Of a stretch of 64,000 bases of DNA, positions 36,611 through 48,250 are shown one piece after another. Made by a program: the position numbers and the translations under genes. Below the pieces are notes generated by a model. It did not search any database and was not told where the DNA came from. It worked only from the letters and a program-made list of their open reading frames with translations. This DNA is from Rhizophagus clarus (taxonomy: Eukaryota > Glomeromycota > Glomeromycetes > Glomerales > Glomeraceae), in the NCBI GenBank assembly GCA_015698045.1, contig BLAL01000162.1, forward strand, positions 558,001-622,000, written 5' to 3'. The stretch's first letter is position 1, and the number at the start of each line of letters is the position of its first letter.

Positions 36611-38222
36611 AGTAGTTAGATTCAGATATCTGTTTATCCATATTATCTAATCTGTTACTAAAGAAACAGATACGGATAAATTGTTACAGAAGTATTACAG
36701 ATATCTGAATATTCTATTTTATCTGTAATATAGATAATATTTGTAAAATCTGTTAAAACTTATATAAAACAGACATTTATTATAACAAAGTTTTGCATAG
36801 ATTTATATATGAAACTGAGATATTTATTTTTTAATGTTAATTTTTCAATATTAAATGAACAGTCACTAATAAATTTACATATGATTAAAAATTTATTGTG
36901 ATATAATATTCAGGAGTTTGGCATCTAAAATAAAAAAAATATTAATACATTTTTTAGAATTAATTAAATAAAGCCTACCCATACCACCTTCAAATTCCCA
37001 AGAAAATAACTTATCACAGCTAAAGTGCCATTTCAGAGAAGCTAAAATCTACAAAAATCAAAAAAGAAATGTTAGCTAGATGTTTCTTAAAGATACCCAC
37101 CTCAAAAAATATAAGAAATGTTTAAATTTAAAATGTTTCTTAAAGATAATTCTGAAGCCCACTTCAATGAAAAACTTATCCAGAATATTTCACTTAAACT
37201 TACAAGAATAAAAAAAAAGAATATTAGTATGTTTCTTAAAGTTAATTTTGAAAATTTTTTATAATAAATATTCTGAACCTAACTAGCAAAAAATAATAGG
37301 CCGGAGAAAGCAAATTTCTAAAACTGGGAGGTTGTTAAAGCAGGGTAGAATTGGCTAGAATTACGGCATTAAGAAATTACAAATGTGATAAATAATTTAT
37401 GTGGTAAATATGTTTTTATTAACTGAAAAAATTCTAAGTCTCCGGAATACTTAGTAAAAATGAAGAATGGAGGATATGACACCAAGTGACAATTATTTTT
37501 ACTATGATCATGTGATTCTACCCCACTTTAACGGTCTCCCAAAACTGTCAAAGTTATGCTATTAATCTAAAAAAGAAGAAAATCAAAACATTAGTAGTTT
37601 TTCATTAAAAAAAAAACAAAAAGAGAAATTTTATACACCTACCTAAAGATCTGTCCAATATCCAAGTCCAGAAGTTAACCCTAAAAAAAAAAAAAATAAA
37701 TTAAGTGTAAAGAAGAAACAAATTCATACACTTACTTGCAATTCCAGAGTTCCAGTCCATTATCTAAGTCCTGGAGCCTTCCCTGAAAAAAAAGCAGAAA
37801 GAATATTAGCAACGTTCTCAAATCAAAAAAATATTAAATAGCTTATCACTGTTAACATAGCATATTGTGAAGGAATTTTTTAAATAAAAAAAAAGTAAAA
37901 ATTTTGGTTTAAATACCAAAAAAATTATATTTAATTTTTTTTTAAATAAAAAAAATTAATAACCAGTTTAAAAAACTGATGTGTATTTTTTTTAATATTT
38001 TTCTTAAAATTGGAAAAAAATTAAAATTTTTTTTTTAAATAAAAGAATTTTCATGATCAGTAAATTGATTTGATAAATCATATGACTGATACCACTGATT
38101 AGAAATATGCTAAATCATATTATCATGTAATATCCAATATCCGCACATATCTGTAAAATCTGTCAAATTTATTTGTGATTACATATGGATATCCAGATAG
38201 GTTATCCATGGATCTAACCACT
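36611..38222. mobile_element. CAGATATCTG-motif element, copy 1
   Basis: Ends TAGTAGTTAGATTCAGATAT and, at the right, complement TAGTGGTTAGATCCATGGAT. Flanks TGTCAATCA and TGCTAATCA match at 7 of 9 positions, a plausible decayed 9-bp duplication. Both ends are fields of ACAGATATCTG/GGATATCC-type motifs (36620-36760 and 38130-38215). The interior holds minus-strand intron-like arrays. The ends GGTTAGATC..TGGATRACC match the element at 54728-56094, so these are two members of one family. Confidence 0.65.
36950..37850 (-). repeat. Intron-like arrays inside the 36611-38222 element
   Basis: Read on the minus strand, acceptor-like ends preceded by a pyrimidine tract and a branch-like GCTAACATT occur, for example, with the tract covering about 37045-37070. 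Exon-like blocks such as CCAGGACTTAGATAATGG are followed by CAAGTAAGTG (donor-like, about 37735). Units are damaged and interrupted at about 37310-37560. Confidence 0.55.
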
Positions 38223-38689
38223 ATGCTAATCATTAATAAATAAAGTTTGTATAACTAAAACATTGCAAAGTTAATATCAAAGCCAAAATTTAACTATATA
38301 TATTAAAAATTTTTTAAACTTTAACCAGTGATACTTTATGGATTATATTACATATTTTTATAGTTTTTGGAATACTTTAATATTTATGTAAAAAAAATAT
38401 TGGTGATGTAACTTTACTCACTTTTTCACCTTTATATCACTGATTGAACTGATAAATACACTTGAAGATTTGCGAATACCACTATATATATATATATATA
38501 TATATTTCATAGCCATCTCTCATAAAACATAAGTAAGAATTAGCAGTTTAGGTGACAGTTTTTGTAAAAATTTCGAATTATAGATTTTTTATATTATATT
38601 TTAATTACTTTATTGTAACTTTGCAATTATAATTAAGTAAACTAATTATTTTTATTTACATGACTATAAACTCTTTTCTTATTCCAGTT

Positions 38690-39303
38690 AGTTCCAAGTT
38701 ATTGAAGGATTTCATTATATATATGGGTTGGAATCTTATCATTATAATTTAATAGACGGTCTAGTATTTGTTCTTCATGTAGAAGTATTTTCCTTTGTTT
38801 TTTGGACTTCTGGTTATCAACTTGCAGCTAAAGTAGTAAAAAAAGATTAGATGTGAATTAAAGTCACAATAAAGCATTGCATATATGGTACCTCTAGTTG
38901 GGATTATTTTTGCCTTACCTTCTTCTCAGTTCTTTTTTTCTCAGCATAATCCTTGTATCTTATTATCTGAATTTCTAAAGCACGTCTTTCTTATGCAATT
39001 TAAGGTTTGATCTTTATCACATTTTGTTTATAAATTACTTGCATTCGCTCTAAACTATTTTTGTAACATGTGACAATTTAAGATCCTTAAAAATTTCACT
39101 AATAGATCTATCATATCAAAAACAATAACCAAATTATCAATTAACTCTTATAATACTTCTCTTCCAAAATTAATGGCATATTTACTTTGAGAAATTGAAG
39201 TATCATCAAGATATTCACTTAAAAGTAGATCAATTCTATCCCTTTCTGATTGGGCTGCCTTAATACTTGCCTTTAATTTTGCTTTATTAATAATGTTTCC
39301 AGT
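38690..39303 (-). pseudogene. Coiled-coil protein relic, spliced
   Basis: Minus-strand fragments: NIINKAKLKASIKAAQSERD, DRIDLLLSEYLDD, SKYAINFGREVL, then after stops RALEIQIIRYKDYAEKKRTE, a GT-AG intron (about 38920 to 38830), and LQVDNQKSKKQRKILLHEEQ, ILDRLLNYNDKIPTHIYNEI. The composition (Lys/Glu/Leu heptads) suggests coiled coil. In-frame stops show decay. I do not recognise the family with confidence. Confidence 0.4.
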
Positions 39304-39309
39304 AATGTT

Positions 39310-39555
39310 TTGCTAATGAATCCTTACCCGAATGATAACAGTGTAATTATAATGGATAATGCTAAAATACATCATGATGAAGAATTGATAGCACTTCTAA
39401 GAGGATTGGGATGTCATGTTATTTTCCTGCCACCATATTTTCCTGATTACAACCCTATAGAGACGGCATTTTCAACCATTAAATCATGGATTAGACAAAA
39501 TCGGAAGCATTTAATGATCCTATACATGCATATCTCTAAAAAGAAAAAATTCTGA
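39310..39555 (+). pseudogene. DDE_3 transposase C-terminal fragment
   Basis: Contains the second Asp and final Glu of a Tc1/mariner-like DDE domain: VIIMDNAKIHHDEELIALL and FLPPYFPDYNPIETAFSTIK, with 34 residues between the Asp and Glu. Closely similar to the last exon of the transposase pseudogene at 60358-61547. The HTH region and first Asp are missing and the C-terminus diverges after QNRKH. A truncated copy, not functional. Confidence 0.8.
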
Positions 39556-39589
39556 GTTCTGAAAATCTACACTTCAGACTATCAATAAA

Positions 39590-40740
39590 AGGAAACATAA
39601 TATTAGAAAAATGTTTTGTTAAAATAAAGCTCTATTCAAAGATCCAAAATATAGTGCCTACAAAAAAGAAAATCAAAATATTAGTAGTATATTATAAATA
39701 AAAAGTTAAAAAAGAAATAAAAATATTTTTCACTGAAATTTATGTATCTTTAGGCCATTTAAAAAGAAGAAAACAGAATATCAAAAAACTATTTCATTAA
39801 AGCCAATTAAAGAAAAAAACTTTGACTCCCTTACCAAAATCCTGTACTTTCAAAAGTACTGTATTATCTGAAATTTTACATGTTCATTGGCTTCAAAAAT
39901 ATACTGAAATATCCAGTTTCTTCAAAGTTTGGTCATCAACATTCAAACTTCCTCTTTCAAAATTTCATTTTCACTAGATGACCATTTTCCTTTTCTTATA
40001 TAAAGATCCAAAGCTTCAGTCCAACAGGCCTAACATTGAGTACTGGTTCTTTGAAGAATCCTTTTAAAACTTTATTCCAAGGGATTGGTTGTGGATTTCC
40101 TTATGAATCAACCAAGCTGATATAATAATTAACCGCTTCTTTAAGTGTATTATCCTCTTGAAAAGTCTATCAATCTTTAAGAATTGGCACTGATCCATCT
40201 TGTAGAACCTTGCATAGGTATTCTATTTGGTATATAAGTTGTGATCAAAGACCATTTGTATGGGCTATAACCTATAAAATAATAAAAAAATGTTAGAATT
40301 TAAAAAAAAAAGTTTAAAAAAACTGGTTCTACCTTTTTTTTTTTTAAAAAAAGACTTTTAAGATAAAAACTTATCAGAACATATCCAGTTTCTTTGAAGT
40401 TTAGGAGCTGGATTTCATAAAAGAAATTTCTGGTTCATGATTTACCTAAAATAAAGAAAAATTGCATTAGTGTTATTCCATAATGCAATTATGCACAATA
40501 CACTTGTCCAATTATATCTTTCACATTTTCTATTCTAAGAGAAGGTCAAAATTCAATCTAGGAGGGTCATACCTAAAGAAAAAAAATGAAAACAGAATAT
40601 TAGTAATGTTCCAAAGATAAAAAAAATACCAGCCTTTGCCTCTTAACTTACTATTGCATAGTTCTGAAGCTGTTCCTATAGTAAAAAAAATGAAAAGAAT
40701 GTTAGTAATGTTCCAAAAATAAAAAAAAATATGAAACTCT
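39590..40740 (-). repeat. Intron-like array (minus strand)
   Basis: On the minus strand, acceptor-like ends (T-rich tract then TAG) map to about 39659, 40270, 40445, 40573 and 40678. Each has a branch-like ACTAAT, ACTAAC or TCTAAC upstream (for example ACATTACTAACATTC then a pyrimidine tract). Spacing within the denser part is about 105-175 bp. No shared open frame. Confidence 0.6.
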
Positions 40741-40879
40741 ATTTACCATTATAGATTTTCAAGTTGAAGAAATTTTTTTTAAAATAATTCGGTTTAAAAA
40801 CTAATGTAAACTAGGAAAACAGGAACTGTTATTAAGTCTGAAGTATTTATGTCACATTCCTGCATTTTGCTAATATGCC

Positions 40880-43390
40880 CTAAACATGGGGGCCTGAAAC
40901 TGAAACCTCCTGAAACCCTTTAGGTTTAGGTATATACCAAAACTTAGTTTTGGGATGTGCATCTATTTCCCAAATCCCAAATCTCAAATCCCAAATTCCT
41001 CCTAAAACTTCCCTGAAACCATATATACCAAAATATAACTGAAACTTATATATTAATCATGTTATTTATTTTATTTAATTGTAGGACTCAAGGTTCCTTT
41101 TAAGTAACAATAGTAATTATTGGTGTAATCCATTTAGCATTTATAATTAATAATAAAAGTGAAATTAAACATTCGTAATTTTCAAATTTTAATAAATTAA
41201 TATTTTGGGTCAAGAACTCTTTCTGTAGATCTATAAAACCAATTTTTTTGCAGAAGAAATAATTTTATTTTTCAACATGAAAAAAAGATTTCTACTAACA
41301 AAACCAGCCAAGAAAGTAGAAAAACTGGACTCATCGCCTTTGGTTACTATAAATTATGACTCAAGGAGTTCACCTTCTGACCATTTTCATAACATTATTA
41401 CAAACTTTTTGTTAGACCTTATCACTAAGAACTCACCCTTTTTCAACTCCATAGTATTTTCAGACTCATATGGTTTTGATGAGTTTCTTGAGAAATATAA
41501 GGACCAACAAGTCTCTAGTAGCAAGTTGATAGAGAAAGTAAATACTGATGACTATTACCCTCAAACTGCTCACTTTTTAGCTTGCCTTCTCAATATTCTT
41601 CTCTTGAATAATGAACTCATGGGAATATTATTTCTGGATTCTGAAATTTGCTAAGAGATGGAAAATTACAAAACACAACATCCAGATATGGAAATTTAAA
41701 TTTTAGGGGATCCTATGCACCAATCAGACATGTTAATTAATGTTGATAAGTTTGATGAGGATTTAAAAGGATTATTAGACGATAAGTCAGGCGCCACACC
41801 TCACGCAATAACACACCTTTACCTGTCTCGCCCTTGGCCAAATCTTAGAAAAGGAGTGCTAAAAAGAAGGCCTGTAAGGAGAAGAAAAAAGCTTTGCAAC
41901 TACAAACTCCTTCTGGACTGGATGAACAAGTAGTGCCCACTTTTAGCACTGAATCTCCTGAGTACACACCCTCTAAACCTTCTGGTTCAAGGACAGTTAC
42001 TTTTAATCAAAGTTTGCTTTCTCCTCCTTTCACATCCTTTAAGTAGTTGAAGCGAGATTCTAAACCACTATCAACGCCTATTAACAATGGAAAAAAGTTG
42101 AAATAGAAAGAGACAGACAATACACTTAAGAATGGAAATGTTATTATTACCAGTTATCAGCCTCAAGGAGAAGAACAAGCACAATTACTAGATCTTGTGA
42201 TATATGATATACCGGCAAAATGGGATAACTATATCCTTTTGGCCAATTTAGGACAATGGGGTAAGGTCATTTCAGTCAGCACAAGGGTGCACAAGAAGTA
42301 TCCTGACCACAAGTGTTAGAAATGCTATAATGGAGGGGACTGGACTATTAACCTGGGAGGAATCCCTGTTTAATGGTCCCCAGCTTTCTGGAGTTTCTCT
42401 GAAAGGAAACAATGTGAGAAATTCTAAGCTGTTGTATACAATATTCCAGAAGATATGACAGATGCCTCATTATTTCCAAATGGACGTCCACACCAGTTTT
42501 TATTGGATAGTGGCATAAAATCATTTAAAATTGTTAAAGAAGTTGATGGGTCTAGAAAAATGATAGGTTATTTTGACACTTGGGACTCAGCTTTGGAATG
42601 ACAAAAGAATCTCTTGGTGCCATTATTCCACTCCCAACTTCAAGAATTTATGTATATCTGCTCAAATTGGCAATGCAGACAAGTCCTCAAGGACACCCAA
42701 AGGGTTTAACTTTTCTTTTTCAGGTTCTAATACTAACAATCATAAGAACAATCAAAATAAACCTCCTAAATCTGGCCGCTCTCCCAAGAAGATCACTCTA
42801 TCAAGAACTGGTCAGTCCTTCAAGTCTGACGTAAAACATTTAATAGCTGGACTGAAGGCACTGTTGGAACATTATATTTAGTTTAGTTGGAAGGGATAGA
42901 TAGATGATTGATCTTATACTAACTTCTTGTCATGCTTAGTATTCGCTTTATGTTATATTTTTTGTTTTATTAGATCGTAGAATATTTCTTTTTTTTTCTT
43001 TTCGTTTCCTTTATATCTTGAACAATTCTATAACTAGACTTCCTATTACACTAAAGAGAATAGGCTAGGGTTATAGTAGTCATGAGATATATCTGTGACC
43101 CCAGTGTGAGAAATGGGTAGGCTTGGTTTATTTGAATTTTTGTATACTTATCTATCTTTTTTCTAATAATAAAAGCACTCTTATGACTAAAAAAAAAAAA
43201 AAAAAATATTTTTGGTCTGAATCATTATCTTGGCCAAAAATTATAGATAGTGTTGGCCAAGTCAAGCATAATTCGAGCAAAACAGTTTTGGGTTTTGGAA
43301 TTAATTTCAGGTTTTGGGAAAGGTTTTGATTTGTATATTCTGAAACCCAAAACTTTTGGAAATCTACTTGGAAGTTTTAGATCCCATGTA
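40880..43390. mobile_element. 2.5-kb element with 9-bp duplication carrying an ORF1-like retroposon
   Basis: Perfect 9-bp direct repeat TAATATGCC (40871-40879, 43391-43399). Short inverted ends ACATGGG...CTGAAACT versus complement ACATGGGATCTAAAACT. Subterminal fields repeat CTGAAACC, CCCAAATCCC and TTTTGGG in both orientations (40890-41040 and 43265-43385). The interior holds the ORF1-like pseudogene and its poly(A) tail, so a retroposed RNA was either captured by, or inserted into, a Mutator-like non-autonomous element. Confidence 0.75.
41277..43206 (+). pseudogene. ORF1-like retroposon copy B
   Basis: ATG at 41277 (MKKRFLLTKPAKKVEKLD). A 125-codon opening region ends at a stop; fragments resume with MHQSDMLINVDKFDEDLKGL. 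The conserved region follows with several stops: LVIYDIPAKWDNYILLANL, WGKVISVSTRVHKKYPD, WSPAFWSFSERKQCEKF, AVVYNIPEDMTDASLFPNG, DGSRKMIGYFDTWDS, then after a frameshift a Ser/Lys/Asn-rich tail ending LIAGLKALLEHYI at 42881. It aligns block by block with copy A at 31794-33635. AATAAAA at about 43168 is followed by a pure A run at about 43189-43206, showing retroposition. No endonuclease or reverse transcriptase is attached. Confidence 0.65.
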
Positions 43391-43399
43391 TAATATGCC

Positions 43400-43596
43400 T
43401 CCATTAATCTCGCCTAATTTGGTGATATAATTTCTGATAGATATATTTTACCCTTAATATTGATGTATCAAGAATAGTACTTTTATCAGACAGATATTTG
43501 GATATTGCATTCATTTTGCGTAGAATTATATAGTCTTTCGAATTACACTCCTATTACACATTGGACTAATAAAAATAATAATTAGTTTTTTTTAAC
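43400..43596. other. Spacer
   Basis: Nothing recognised. Confidence 0.4.
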
Positions 43597-43803
43597 CCCT
43601 GCGATATTATCGCCTCATTTTGTCACCCATGTCACACCCCTACTTTTTTCATTTTTTCATATATATTCCAGGGACAAAATTTTTTTTGTTGTAAAAAATC
43701 TATTTTTCACATCCTGTTAAACGTCACATATTTTAATTTTAGCCGGCATTACATAATTCTGCTCAGAGGCAATGCGTCACAGGGGCGATGTATAAATTTA
43801 CTC
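43597..43803. mobile_element. Left-truncated copy of the 12291-12520 MITE
   Basis: Begins within the terminal repeat at CCCCTGCGATATTATCGCC and runs to CTCTTTT. The outer left end is missing and replaced by a T run. Its right end abuts the TAAA target of the next MITE. Confidence 0.7.
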
Positions 43804-43810
43804 TTTTAAA

Positions 43811-44434
43811 GGGTAGAGGGATCGATATGGCTGATCATATGGCTAAAAAAAATCATTTTTTTTTACTTCGCTACAAGGAAAACTCATTCAATATTTTATG
43901 AAAAACTGTTTAAGAGTATTCTTTAGAAAGCTAGAGTTTCTGTCTTTCAAATAAACTTTAGTAAAGTATAATACAAATAAGGCTTATAACGAAATATTAC
44001 ACTATGAAGTCGTCATTAAGTTGCGAATCTCCTATGGTAAGTTGCGAATCACCTAGAGAACATATCTTCAAATTAACTTTAAACTTATGAAACCTTACAA
44101 GTTAATAGTATAATTAAAAAGAATATTTATGTCAAAAAATCATTGTGCATTTACTTATTCAAATAAAATTTTTTATTAATACCATTTTATTTTTTTATTA
44201 TTAGTCATATTTGATTTTAAAAGTCTAAATACATTCAAAAAGACTAATAGCAAATGGTTAAACACTTTAATAAATAAATGAAGCGCATGTTTATACTCTT
44301 TTTAAATGTGTATTTAACAAAATTCATATGGTAGTTTGCGAGAAATCATAAATTTTGCTCATTTTGGGTCACGTGATGATCTACATTTTTAGTCTAAAAT
44401 CATATATATGTTGTGGCATAGATACACTCTACCC
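43811..44434. mobile_element. piggyBac-type MITE, copy 2 (TAAA target)
   Basis: Nearly identical along its full length to 26651-27279, same ends GGGTAGAGGGATCGATATGG and CACTCTACCC. Flanked by TAAA (43807-43810, 44435-44438) instead of the canonical TTAA. Confidence 0.88.
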
Positions 44435-44554
44435 TAAATTATTCATTATTTAGTCAAAAAAAATTAATTTTTTTATTCGATTGATTTTTTTAAAAAAAGA
44501 TTATTGATAAGTAAATCAGATCAATGATTAACACTGAAATCATCATAATTAGAA

Positions 44555-44900
44555 TTGATTAGTACTTCCAGCATTGCGAGGTGATGGTTCTAACTTTCTG
44601 GATCTCTTTCATAATTTCATCAACTCTGTAACAATTATTTAACCATTTGCCAAAAGTTATAGAAAATGGAAAATACTGATGTAAGATGCTAGTAATATTG
44701 CATCCAATTTTTTCATCATATATTGCAAAATCACATTTGCTTTTACTTCCTTTTGCACAGTTTTTTTTGTTTTACTGAATTAATATGTAGTTTGGCCCTT
44801 TTCCATAAAGAAACTTATAAGCTAAAATGCATTTAGACTATTTAGCAATACGTTCATCACAAAAAGTGGAAGGACTTTCAGAGGCAGTTTTGATTGTTCA
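44555..44900 (-). pseudogene. Unrecognised protein relic
   Basis: Minus-strand open segment of about 60 codons with non-random composition: KSKCDFAIYDEKIGCNITSI, HQYFPFSITFGKWLNNCYRV, DEIMKEIQKVRTITSQC. It is interrupted by stops upstream. I do not recognise the family; probably another decayed repeated gene. Confidence 0.3.
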
Positions 44901-45384
44901 GTTTCCCATTTAAAAATAGAATGCAAAATCACTCTAAGTTATCCAAAATATATCTGACTTAGGATTTTTTATTTATTTATTTAATTTGTAAATTGTAAGC
45001 AAAAGAGCCAAGGAGCCACCTAAAAAAGAAAAAAGGGAAAAGGGAATGGATGAAAGAGAGGGAAAAGGAAGATGAAAAAGAAATTGAGGAAAAAGATTGA
45101 TCTGTGACTATACTTCAGTTATCACTATTGTTTATTTAATACATAATTCTTTCTTGAATTATATAAATATAGGGTGAAAGTTGATTTTTTTATCCTGATT
45201 TTTTTGATTTTTTTTTAATTAACTATGGTACAAATGTACATATAAAATTGTACATATGTACATTTATTTTATCTTATGAACCTGCCTCTTCACTGTAAAT
45301 AGGTAGAGGCCAATTAGTACCTATAGGGGAAGAGCCATTGCTACTCCCTTTACCTGTTTATAATGATAAAAAGAGGGAGTTTTC
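44901..45384. other. Gene-free stretch with purine-rich patch
   Basis: 45000-45095 is GAAAAAG/GGGAAA-rich. Nothing else recognised before the 45394 element. Confidence 0.4.
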
Positions 45385-46019
45385 AGTAGTAGGTAAAGAT
45401 GCATGTCGTAAATAAAGAATTTTGACATGTCGAAAATGTCGAAAAAAATAAACAATTCGTCAATGCAAATCAAAATGGCAAAAAGCCGAAATAAATTCAT
45501 CAAGTCAAAATTGGCGAAATTGTCGAAATAATGATTGGCTGCAGATCATCATTTTTTTGTGATGTAATGATGTGGCTGGCAAAATTGAATATAAATAAAC
45601 ACGTCATAAAATCAAAAAAAAATATTTTTCTTCTTGATTTCACACGAAATATTATCAAGTATTTCTTTGTTTGAATATGTCGAAAACACCTTCCGCTATT
45701 CTCAATTCAAAGATTCATGGAAAAAAAGCTTTTTTACCTGACGATGTTGAAAATTCAGTTTCAACAGCGCTTTCATATATTTGGACAGTAACAAATAAAA
45801 AAATTGATTCGTGTGTTTTCAAACTAAAGTTGCCTGCCGAAACTCCTTTGGCCCAATGCCGAAAGTCGAAACTCCTTACATAGTGCCGAAACGCCGAAAC
45901 GCCGAAATGCCGAAACTGCCGAAACTGCCGAAACTGTTTCGGCATTTCGGCATTTCGCCATAGTTTCGGCATAGCTGATACTAATAATCAATAATGTTTC
46001 GGCATAGTTTCGCGTAAGA

Positions 46020-46490
46020 ACCTACAAGAAAAAGAAAAAAATATTCTTAAAACGTAACTAAAAAAATAAACAAATAAAAAGAAACTTCCTCATTACCTTT
46101 CACTCAAAGACCAGTTCGTATAATTCGTCCGGCAATATCTACAAGAAAAGAAAAAATTAACATTAAAAACATTATTAAAAAAATACGAATCTTCCTCCAT
46201 TTACCTTTTCAAAGACCGGTTCGTGTATACCAATACGTCTGGCGTTCCTACAATAAAAGAAAAAAAAGTAACGTTAGTAACGTTACTAAAGAAAAACACG
46301 AAACTCCCCCTTCTTCATTACCTTTCATTAATGTCCGGTTCGTATATAGTAATACGTCCGGCGCTCCTACAATAAAAGAAAAAAAGTAACATTAATAAAT
46401 GTTACTAAAAAAAAATAAACTCGAAACTCCCCTTCCCAATTTACCTTTCACTAAAGTCCGGTTCGTGTATAAGTATCCCCTATTAATACC
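46020..46490 (-). repeat. Intron-like tandem array (about 120-bp unit)
   Basis: Four units read on the minus strand: acceptor CTTTTATTGTAG, exon-like block of about 45 bases with consensus GAACGCCGGACGTATT..GAACCGG and ending TGAAAG, donor GTAATG or GTAAAT, then an intron-like spacer of about 70-80 bases containing AGTAACGTTACT and a T-rich tract. A fifth, partial unit sits at 48384-48510. The exon-like block is GC-rich and more conserved than the spacer. Confidence 0.8.
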
Positions 46491-46659
46491 TCCACTATAC
46501 TTCTCCGCGAATTAATTACGGTTTCGGCATTACGTCTGTAAAAATACGCCGTAATTAATTTCGGCATGGAATTTTTTTTTGACGTAATGCCGTATTAGCC
46601 GTATTGTATTTTTACAGACGTAATTTGCCGAAATGCCAAATTATGTCGAAATCGGATTA

Positions 46660-48250
46660 TTGCGATAAAAAACCACTTCTTCAGCTCGTTTATTAGTTTT
46701 AATAAAAAAAAAACGATTTCTCTTTAATCGTTTTAATAAAAAAAACGGAAAAAAACGATTACTTATTAATCGTTTTAATAAAAAAAACGGGAATAAACGA
46801 TTACTTATTAATCGTTTAATAAAAAAACGATTTTAACTTTTTTTTTAATTCGTTAATTCGTTTAATAAAAAAAACGTTTTGTAACGTTTTTTTTTTAGTC
46901 ATTTAAAAAAATGCCTTTTAACGTTTTTTTTTAATTCGTTTAAAAAACTTTTTTTTAACTGTTTGAAAAAAAAAAACGATTTTTAACGTTTTTTTTAAAA
47001 TCGTTTAACGTTTTTTATAAAAAAAAACGATTTTTAACGTCTTTTTTAAATCGTTTAAATAAAAAAGACGATTTTGACGTTTTGTTTTTAAAAATTGTTT
47101 TAATAAAAAACGATTTTAGCGGGTTTTCCCCTAAATCGTTTAATAAAAACGTTTTTTTCCCTAAATTTTTTAATAAAAAAAAAACGATTTAACGTTTTTT
47201 CTAAATCGTTTAATTAAAAAACGATTTTAATTTCTTTTAAATCGTTAATAAAAAAAATGATTCCGGCGTTTTTTTAAGCGTTTTTTTTTTAAGTTAAACG
47301 TTTAAAAAAGCGGTTTTTTTTAAGTTAAACGCTTAAAAAAAGCGTTTTTTTTTTAAGTCTAAAACGCTTAAAAAAAGCGTTTTTTTTCAAGTCTAAAACG
47401 TTTTTTTTGTCATTTAAAAAAAAACGATTTTTAACGTTTTTTTTTAAAATCGTTTAATAAAAAAAACGATTTTTAACGTTTTTTTTTTAAATCGTTTGAT
47501 AAAAAAAACGATTTTTAACGTCTTTTTTAAATCATTTAATAAAAAAAAAAAAACGATTTTAACGTTTTTTTAAATCTTTAATAAAAAAACGATTATCGGT
47601 TGCCATTTTTTTTTATAAAAAAGAGCGCCTTTTTTAGATCGTTTAATAAAAAAAACGATTATTAACGTTTTCTTAAAATCGTTTAACGTTTTTTTATAAA
47701 AAAAAAACGATTTTTAACGTCTTTTTTAAATCGTTTAAATAAAAAAGACGATTTTGACGGTTTGTTTTTAAAAATTGGTTTAATAAAAAACGATTTTAGC
47801 AGGTTTTCCCCTAAATCGTTTAATAAAAACGTTTTTTTCCCTTAATTTTTTAATAAAAAAAAACGATTTAACGTTTTTTCTATATCGTTTAATTAAAAAA
47901 CGATTTTAATTTCTTTTTTAAATCGTTAATAAAAAAAATGATTCCGGCGTTTTTTTAAGCGTTTTTTTTTTAAGTTAAAAAAAGCGTTTTTTTTAAGTTT
48001 AAAACGCTTAAAAAAGCGTTTTTTTTTTAAGTTTAAAACACTTAGATCGTTTTTTTTTTTTATTAAAACGATTTAAGCGTTTAATTTTAAAAAAAAACGC
48101 TTTTTTAAGATAAAAAAAAAAGTTTCAAAATCGTTTTAGCAAAAAAAAAAAAAGGATCAAAAATCGTTTTAATAAAAATCGTTTAATAAAAAAACGATTT
48201 AACGTTTTTTTTTAAAAATCATTTAATAAAAAAAATGATTTTTAATATAA
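46660..48250. repeat. AACGTTTTTT/AAATCGTTTAAT satellite with higher-order repeat
   Basis: Irregular units of about 35-45 bp, each with AAAACGATTTTTAACG and its inverted form AAATCGTTTAAT. A block of about 300 bp (about 46985-47275) recurs nearly unchanged at about 47665-47965, including the unusual TTTTAGCGGGTTTTCCCCTA and GATTCCGGCG patches, showing a large internal duplication. Confidence 0.85.

Noticed and set aside
45715-45972. Minus-strand frame with FRQFRQFRHFG repeats, and its likeness at 48512-48814
   Set aside because: The repeats are the GCCGAAAC motif field read as protein; only the plus-strand segments outside the inner element look like real coding sequence.
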